Below are positions 1 through 3,322 of a stretch of DNA of 5,213 bases, in pieces (positions within the stretch are counted from its first letter, which is position 1; every line of letters begins with the position of its first letter). Source of the stretch: Spirochaetota bacterium. GTDB lineage: Bacteria > Spirochaetota > Spirochaetia > Treponematales > UBA12059. The position numbers and the translations under genes were made by a program. Under the pieces are notes generated by a model. The model did not search any database, had not been told where the DNA came from, and saw only the letters and a program-made list of their open reading frames with translations. The stretch covers positions 1-5,213 of the forward strand of contig JAKQNL010000015.1 of the NCBI GenBank assembly GCA_029565815.1, given 5' to 3'.

Positions 1-98
1 TGACCCTGAACCCAAAGGCTCCGATGCCCAAAAAGCCGGAACCCAAGGCCCAGGGTGAACAAGGCAAACCCGAGTCTGTCCCGACAGAAAACGCGTAG
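1..98 (+). CDS. infC: Translation initiation factor IF-3, C-terminal end (partial)
   Basis: Only the last 31 codons are visible (frame starting at base 3, stop TAG at 96-98). The first visible residues, TLNPK, match the position of the VLAPK-type end of the IF-3 C-terminal domain. They are followed by about 26 residues rich in Pro, Lys, Glu and Gln, which look disordered. IF-3 binds the 30S subunit, keeps it apart from 50S and checks the start codon and initiator tRNA. The identification rests mostly on position: infC-rpmI-rplT is one of the best conserved gene orders in bacteria, and rpmI and rplT follow directly. The sequence alone would not be enough. The tail is longer than in E. coli IF-3, which ends a few residues after the equivalent motif. 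Confidence 0.8.
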   Translation, partial: TLNPKAPMPKKPEPKAQGEQGKPESVPTENA

Positions 99-140
99 GC
101 GTGTCCTGTACATTCCGGGAACGGCTCGAATAAAGCATAC

Positions 141-165
141 CCAGCGCCCCGCTTCGAGGCGCAGG
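141..165 (+). promoter_or_regulatory. G+C-rich hairpin in the infC-rpmI gap
   Basis: A near-perfect inverted repeat: 144-148 (GCGCC) pairs with 158-162 (GGCGC). The stem continues inward with CG/CG around a CTT loop after one C-A mismatch, and outward with two more pairs (141-142 with 164-165) after one A-A mismatch. No T run follows, so it is not a standard intrinsic terminator. It lies about 95 nt before the rpmI start, in the 160-nt gap after infC. In E. coli and Bacillus, L20 represses this operon by binding leader or intercistronic RNA, so an L20 or mRNA-processing site is one possible role. This is inference from position only. Confidence 0.35.
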
Positions 166-213
166 GCCCACAAAGACTTCGTGTTTTTATCGGTGCCCGC
201 ATAAAACGAAACG

Positions 214-233
214 CCGGCCGCTCATTCGGTCGG
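214..233 (+). promoter_or_regulatory. Hairpin just upstream of the rpmI ribosome binding site
   Basis: Bases 214-220 (CCGGCCG) pair with 227-233 (CGGTCGG) in a 7-bp stem with one G-U pair and a 6-nt loop (CTCATT). It ends 11 nt before the AAGGAT Shine-Dalgarno sequence of rpmI (245-250), so it could affect ribosome access or mark a processing site. No T run follows. It is a good hairpin by eye, but its function is unknown and it could be chance in G+C-rich DNA. Confidence 0.35.
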
Positions 234-258
234 ACCCTAGTATTAAGGATGGCTTATC

Positions 259-459
259 ATGCCCAAGATGAAGACCAAGCGAGCCGCCAGTAAGCGTTTT
301 TCGCTGACCGCTAACGGCAAGGTGAAGTACAAGAAGATGAACACTCGCCATATCCTCACCAAGAAAACCTCGAAGCGTAAGCGCCAGTTGCGTAAGACCG
401 GCTATGTCGCTTCGGGTCCTGTGTACATGATCAAGAAGAAGCTGCTTCCCTACGGTTGA
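259..459 (+). CDS. rpmI: 50S ribosomal protein L35
   Basis: The 66-residue product is the usual size for bacterial L35 (bL35), a small, very basic protein of the large ribosomal subunit. Family hallmarks are visible: [14 protein letters not shown] at the N-terminus, [27 protein letters not shown] through residues 20-46, and the LLPYG end. The start is set by a good Shine-Dalgarno sequence (AAGGAT, 245-250) with about 9 nt spacing to the ATG. It sits between infC and rplT as in most bacteria. All Ile codons are ATC, in keeping with a highly expressed gene, whereas the helicase gene downstream often uses ATA. The identity is not in doubt. Confidence 0.98.
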   Translation: MPKMKTKRAASKRFSLTANGKVKYKKMNTRHILTKKTSKRKRQLRKTGYVASGPVYMIKKKLLPYG

Positions 460-465
460 ACCATC

Positions 466-495
466 CGGGTCCGCACCCCGTTCCGGGCCCGTTTT
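466..495 (+). terminator. Attenuator-like stem-loop with T run between rpmI and rplT
   Basis: Bases 466-473 (CGGGTCCG) pair without gaps with 484-491 (CGGGCCCG), an 8-bp G+C-rich stem with one T-G pair and a 10-nt loop. TTTT follows at once (492-495). This has the form of a weak factor-independent terminator, starting only 6 nt after the rpmI stop codon. As rplT has its own strong ribosome binding site and is always co-transcribed with rpmI in relatives, partial termination (attenuation) or a 3'-end or processing hairpin is more likely than full termination. The T run is short, so strength is uncertain. Confidence 0.45.
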
Positions 496-497
496 CA

Positions 498-528
498 AGC
501 GTATGCGAAAGCGGGTGGCGTACAAGCT
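498..528 (+). promoter_or_regulatory. Second hairpin in the rpmI-rplT gap
   Basis: GTATGC (501-506) pairs with GCGTAC (518-523), including one T-G pair. The stem extends outward with AGC (498-500) to GCT (526-528) across a 2-nt AA bulge, leaving an 11-nt loop. The loop side also contains a GC-GAAA-GC tetraloop element (505-512) that would compete with this fold. Together with the preceding stem-loop it fills most of the 105-nt gap before rplT. A role as an L20 feedback site is conceivable but not shown. Confidence 0.3.
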
Positions 529-536
529 GCCCTGTG

Positions 537-557
537 GTTTTGATTATTTTTAAGGAG
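537..557 (+). promoter_or_regulatory. U-rich stretch and strong ribosome binding site of rplT
   Basis: A T-rich stretch (537-551, including TTTTGATTATTTTT) runs directly into AAGGAG (552-557), a near-ideal Shine-Dalgarno sequence 7 nt before the rplT ATG. U-rich RNA just upstream of the binding site often raises initiation through ribosomal protein S1, and it keeps the site unpaired. This fits a highly translated ribosomal protein gene and fixes the start at 565. Confidence 0.7.
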
Positions 558-564
558 CATTACT

Positions 565-924
565 ATGCCAAGAGCAGTTGCCGGTACCAAGCGTAAGGAT
601 CACCGCAAAAAAATTCTCAAATTGGCCAAAGGCTTTTGGGGACGACGTTCTACCAACCACAAAACCGCCAAAGACGCGGTTGCCAAGTCGCTCAGCTATT
701 CGTACCGCGACCGTCGTGACCGCAAGGGCCAGATGCGCCGCCTGTGGATCACCCGTATCAACGCAGCTTGCCGCGCCGAGGGTTTGAGCTACAGCCGCTT
801 TGTGGAAGGCATGGCCAAGGCTAACGTCCTGGTTGACCGCAAGCTGTTGTCCGACATTGCCGTACGCGATCCAGCCGCTTTCAAGGCTGTGGTCGAGCGC
901 GCCAAGTCGGCCCTGAGCGCTTAA
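565..924 (+). CDS. rplT: 50S ribosomal protein L20
   Basis: The 119-residue product matches bacterial L20 (bL20) in length and sequence. It has a long basic N-terminal extension that threads into 23S rRNA (MPRAVAGTKRKDHRKKILKL, then AKGFWGRRS at about 21-29), the SYRDRRDRKGQMRRLWITRINAA core (about 45-68), and the globular C-terminal part with GLSYSRFVEGM and DRKLLSDIAVRDP. L20 is needed early in 50S assembly. In E. coli and Bacillus it also represses its own operon by binding mRNA that mimics its rRNA site, which makes the hairpins in the two upstream gaps of interest. The start is supported by AAGGAG at 7 nt. The next gene starts 5 nt after the stop codon. Confidence 0.98.
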   Translation: MPRAVAGTKRKDHRKKILKLAKGFWGRRSTNHKTAKDAVAKSLSYSYRDRRDRKGQMRRLWITRINAACRAEGLSYSRFVEGMAKANVLVDRKLLSDIAVRDPAAFKAVVERAKSALSA

Positions 925-929
925 GGCCT

Positions 930-1322
930 GTGTTAAGCCTCGAGCAGGTCCGCGTCCTTGAATCGCGGGTAGAAAAAGCCGTAGGGCTTATCGCTTCCCT
1001 GCGTGCCGAGAACAGCTCGCTGCGGCACGGTTTACAGACGGCCGAACAGCGCGTGTCCGAACTCGAGGCTCTTATTGCCGAATTCCAGAAGGATCAAGCG
1101 CGTATAGAATCCGGTATACTGGAAGCCTTACGCAAGCTGGATTCGTTCGAGGACGCCGTTCACGCGTCCCATGCGCCGGCCAATGCTGTCGCCCCTACGC
1201 GCGTGGAGCCTGCACAGGATGCCGCCCAGGACGGTGATGCAAGCGGAAACGCTACCAGTGCTGGTGAAGGCAAAGAATCCGGCAGCCCGGCTACAGCGTC
1301 GCCGGATCTCGATATTTTCTAA
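930..1322 (+). CDS. ZapB-like coiled-coil protein with disordered tail (probable cell division factor)
   Basis: The 130-residue product starts at GTG; AAGG (923-926), overlapping the rplT stop codon, is the only Shine-Dalgarno candidate and is close (3 nt). Residues about 3-73 form a continuous predicted coiled coil, with hydrophobic residues every 3-4 positions (V14, V18, I21, N28, L31, L35, V42, L45, I49, F52) and many Glu, Arg and Gln. Residues about 78-125 are low-complexity, rich in Ala, Gly, Ser, Asp and Glu, and surely disordered. The protein ends in PDLDIF. ZapB proteins are short all-coiled-coil proteins that bind ZapA at the Z-ring, and this gene lies directly before zapA (13 nt apart), so a ZapA partner is the best guess. 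Coiled coils converge easily, so homology to E. coli ZapB is not claimed; the linker and tail are extra. Confidence 0.7.
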   Translation: MLSLEQVRVLESRVEKAVGLIASLRAENSSLRHGLQTAEQRVSELEALIAEFQKDQARIESGILEALRKLDSFEDAVHASHAPANAVAPTRVEPAQDAAQDGDASGNATSAGEGKESGSPATASPDLDIF

Positions 1323-1335
1323 CGGAAAGGCCCCT

Positions 1336-1674
1336 ATGGCCGTAGAAACGGTTCGAGTCGAGCTTTTAGGCGCATCGTTCGCCATTCAGACCGACGAGAC
1401 CCGGGAGTATATGGAATCGGTTCTGGCTTACCTGCGCGACAAGGTGGCTGCCGTGCGCTCTTCCACCCGCGTGGACGATCCGCTCAAGACAGCCATCTTA
1501 ACCGGGATATTCCTGGTGGACGAGCTGTACCGGGAACGTGTGGAAAGCGCCGTGCGCGCAGACCGTAGCGAGCAAGAACAGCATGACGAAGCGGCTAAAA
1601 CGGCCGAGCGCATTATCGCGCGTATCGACCAGACACTCGGGTTTACAAACCCCGACGAACGGAGTGAAGCATGA
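1336..1674 (+). CDS. zapA: Cell division protein ZapA
   Basis: The 112-residue product has the ZapA layout. An N-terminal globular part (VRVELLGASFAIQTDETREYM, about 6-26; compare the VxIxGxxFxI pattern of the family) is followed by VLAYLRDKV and DPLKTAILTGIFLVDELYRER (about 48-68), then a charged C-terminal helix (about 70-100) that forms the tetramer coiled coil. ZapA binds FtsZ and cross-links protofilaments at mid-cell, and in E. coli recruits ZapB. The start at 1336 is supported by GGAAAGG (1324-1330) 5 nt upstream. The frame is open further upstream to an ATG at 1171, but that would overlap the preceding gene by about 150 nt and add 55 residues absent from the family. The last bases overlap the rpoZ start (ATGA), indicating translational coupling. 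Confidence 0.9.
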   Translation: MAVETVRVELLGASFAIQTDETREYMESVLAYLRDKVAAVRSSTRVDDPLKTAILTGIFLVDELYRERVESAVRADRSEQEQHDEAAKTAERIIARIDQTLGFTNPDERSEA

Positions 1675-1859
1675 GCATGCCCCTGGATGACCTGATCGAG
1701 TACGAGAGCAACGCATATGACTTTACGGTGGCGGTTAACCGCAGGGCTTACCAGCTAGCCGTCCTACGCACTCCGGAAGTGGAAAAGAACAACGGCAAGG
1801 TCGTATCCCTGGCCATGCGCCATGTCCTTACCAAAGCCATCGAGTACCGCTTCGAATAA
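1671..1859 (+). CDS. rpoZ: DNA-directed RNA polymerase omega subunit (short, spirochaete-like)
   Basis: The product has only 62 residues, against 91 in E. coli. It keeps the omega core: a first helix with YDFTVAVNRRAYQLA (16-30), equivalent to the FDLVLVAARRARQ region of E. coli omega, then GKVVSLAMRHVLTKAIEYRF (42-61), equivalent to the KTTVIALREI segment. The C-terminal part of longer omegas is missing, as I recall for spirochaetal members. Omega holds the beta-prime subunit during polymerase assembly and helps form a ppGpp site in proteobacteria. The start overlaps the zapA stop codon (ATGA), with GGAG (1661-1664) 6 nt upstream. A second in-frame ATG lies two codons on. Its last 38 nt overlap the start of miaA. 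Such short proteins are easily missed, but length, motif order and context agree. Confidence 0.82.
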   Translation: MSMPLDDLIEYESNAYDFTVAVNRRAYQLAVLRTPEVEKNNGKVVSLAMRHVLTKAIEYRFE

Positions 1860-2784
1860 AGTATTGGTCCTGTTCGGTCCTACCGCCTGCGGGAAGACCG
1901 GACTGTTGGACAGCATGTTCACAGGCCAGCAGGCTCTGGCTCATGCCGTTGTCGTTTCCGCCGATTCGGTGCAAGTGTACCGCGGCCTGAATATAGGAAG
2001 CGCAAAACCATCCGCCGCCCTTCTTGCTCGCCTTCCCCACAAGCTTATCGACCTCATAGAACCAGACCAACCATTCTCCGTAGGTGATTTTTGCCGCCTT
2101 GCAAACGAGGCGTGTGCAGATATCCATGCAAACGGCATGCTGCCGATAGTGTCCGGAGGAACAGCCTATTACCTGCGAGCCTTTTTGTGCGGCTCACCGG
2201 CTGCTCCGCCTTCCGATGCTCTGGTACGCAAGCAGTTACAGGTCGAGCTACGCGAACAAGGGCCGGATGCATTGCGAGCACAACTGGCGGCGGTGGATCC
2301 AGTAAGCGCGGCGCGCATACAACCCGCAGACCTGTACCGCATAAGCCGGGCGCTAGAAGTGTACCGATGCTCGGGCATGCCCCTGTCGTCGTTTGAAAAG
2401 CCTGTGGCTGTCCGTAGCGACCTAGACCTTTTGTGCATAGCCATCGACCGGCCTAGGCCACAGCTGTATGAGCGCATCGATGCCCGTGTGGATGAAATGC
2501 TTAGCCAGGGCCTAGAAGACGAAGTACAAGCGCTCGTGGATGCAGGCTGGAGCTCCACGGATCCGGGCATGCGCGCCATAGGCTATGCGGAGTTTCTGGA
2601 AGCTTTGGACCATGGCCGTTTGCCAACGGGCAGTGCGCGGGAAAGTGTAATAGAACGCATCAAAATGAACACGCGACGCTACGCCAAACGTCAGTTAACC
2701 TTTATGCGATCGCTGCCGGGGGTACGCTGGTTCCAGGCCGATGACCAAACCGGAGTGCACGAAGCTATTCGAGCCTGGTTGTAA
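1822..2784 (+). CDS. miaA: tRNA dimethylallyltransferase MiaA
   Basis: The 320-residue product is of normal family length. MiaA moves a dimethylallyl group to N6 of A37 in tRNAs that read UNN codons, the first step to i6A/ms2i6A. Visible motifs: P-loop GPTACGKT (19-26), VVSADSVQVYRGLNIGSAKP (44-63) with the conserved Asp48, PHKLIDLIEPDQPFSVGDF (72-90), SGGTAYYLRA (111-120), RISRALEVY (173-181), RAIGY (251-255) and TRRYAKRQLTFMRSLPGVRW (284-303). The ATG at 1822 is the first start in this frame and gives the usual dozen residues before the P-loop. It lies inside rpoZ and has no nearby Shine-Dalgarno sequence (the nearest AAGG is 21 nt away), so translation is probably coupled to rpoZ. A TTG at 1864 is a less likely alternative because it leaves only seven residues before the P-loop. 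Confidence 0.97.
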   Translation: MSLPKPSSTASNKVLVLFGPTACGKTGLLDSMFTGQQALAHAVVVSADSVQVYRGLNIGSAKPSAALLARLPHKLIDLIEPDQPFSVGDFCRLANEACADIHANGMLPIVSGGTAYYLRAFLCGSPAAPPSDALVRKQLQVELREQGPDALRAQLAAVDPVSAARIQPADLYRISRALEVYRCSGMPLSSFEKPVAVRSDLDLLCIAIDRPRPQLYERIDARVDEMLSQGLEDEVQALVDAGWSSTDPGMRAIGYAEFLEALDHGRLPTGSARESVIERIKMNTRRYAKRQLTFMRSLPGVRWFQADDQTGVHEAIRAWL

Positions 2785-2819
2785 GGCCGTGGTACTGTAC
2801 GAGGGCTGCGGCTACGGCT
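2785..2819 (+). promoter_or_regulatory. Stem-loop between miaA and the membrane protein gene
   Basis: Bases 2785-2793 (GGCCGTGGT) can pair with 2811-2819 (GCTACGGCT) over 9 bp, three of them G-U type, with a 17-nt loop. It begins directly after the miaA stop codon and is not followed by a T run, so it is not a typical intrinsic terminator. It may protect the 3' end of the upstream mRNA or be chance. It overlaps the candidate promoter described separately. Confidence 0.25.
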
Positions 2820-2824
2820 ATACT
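2796..2824 (+). promoter_or_regulatory. Candidate sigma-70-type promoter, possibly giving a leaderless mRNA
   Basis: TATACT (2819-2824) matches the -10 consensus at five of six positions. TGTACG (2796-2801), 17 nt upstream, matches the -35 consensus at only three of six. Transcription from it would begin near 2831, two bases before the ATG at 2833. That would explain why no Shine-Dalgarno sequence is present there. The -35 element is weak and such hexamers occur by chance, so confidence is low. Confidence 0.3.
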
Positions 2825-2832
2825 CTGATCCT

Positions 2833-3312
2833 ATGACCATATCTACTATCCTCATTGTTGCACTGTTTTCCTTCTTACCCATATCCGAGCTCAGGGGCGG
2901 CATACCGATGGGTGTTGCGCGCGGCATGGAGCTGTGGCAAGCAGCCCTGGTATCCACCGCGTTCAACCTGGCCGTGGTTCCCGCTGCCTATATTTTCCTA
3001 GAGACCATGCATAAGCTGTTATATCGCTTTGCTTGGTATAAAAAGCTGTTTGACCGTTTTGTGGAGCGCACCCGCCACAAGATAGAAAAATCCGTAAATG
3101 CGTTTGGTGCCCTGGGTTTGTTCGTGTTTGTGGCCATTCCCTTACCGGTAACTGGCGCTTGGACCGGCACCTTGGGCGCATGGCTCCTTGGAATGAAAAA
3201 GAGGCAAGCTGTGCCTGCGCTCCTTATGGGCGTCGTGGTGGCAGGCATCATCGTGACGCTTGTTGTCGGCCTTGGAATACAGGCCCTGTCATTTTTCGTA
3301 AAGCAAGGTTAA
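2833..3312 (+). CDS. COG2426-family small integral membrane protein (annotated as small multidrug export protein)
   Basis: The 159-residue product is a hydrophobic protein of the Sm_multidrug_ex/COG2426 type. Characteristic motifs are FLPISELRGGIPMG (14-27) near the N-terminus and the repeat-like AIPLPVTGAWTGTLGAWLLGM (101-121). Hydrophobic segments lie at about 3-17, 34-56, 91-106, 108-121 and 126-153, with a basic loop between about 60 and 87 (RFAWYKKLFDRFVERTRHKIEK) that should face the cytoplasm. The two Pro/Gly-rich motifs suggest re-entrant hairpins rather than plain helices. The name multidrug export has little experimental support that I know of, so substrate and function should be taken as unknown. 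No Shine-Dalgarno sequence precedes the ATG, the first start codon in the frame after miaA. It shares no obvious pathway with its neighbours. Confidence 0.85.
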   Translation: MTISTILIVALFSFLPISELRGGIPMGVARGMELWQAALVSTAFNLAVVPAAYIFLETMHKLLYRFAWYKKLFDRFVERTRHKIEKSVNAFGALGLFVFVAIPLPVTGAWTGTLGAWLLGMKKRQAVPALLMGVVVAGIIVTLVVGLGIQALSFFVKQG

Positions 3313-3322
3313 TAAAACTTTC

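Noticed and set aside
75..88. Perfect palindrome TCTGTC-CC-GACAGA at the end of infC.
   Set aside because: It is short, lies within coding sequence and is followed by AAACGCG rather than a T run. It could be a chance repeat and does not look like a terminator.
187..525. Antisense open frame of 112 codons across rpmI.
   Set aside because: It lies opposite rpmI and both of its gaps, its product is Arg/Gly/Leu-rich without a recognisable motif, and the + strand gene is certain. It is a shadow of G+C-rich coding DNA.
1115..1120. TATACT hexamer inside the ZapB-like gene as a promoter for zapA.
   Set aside because: No acceptable -35 sequence lies 16-18 nt upstream and it is more than 200 nt from zapA; it encodes part of the coiled coil.
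1171..1335. Upstream in-frame extension of zapA beginning at an ATG at 1171.
   Set aside because: It would overlap the ZapB-like gene by about 150 nt and add 55 basic residues not found in ZapA proteins, while the ATG at 1336 has a good Shine-Dalgarno sequence.
2091..2396. Second + strand open frame of about 100 codons inside miaA, plus several antisense frames in 1828-2579.
   Set aside because: All are embedded in the clearly conserved MiaA frame, have Arg/Ser/Cys-rich products and no motifs.
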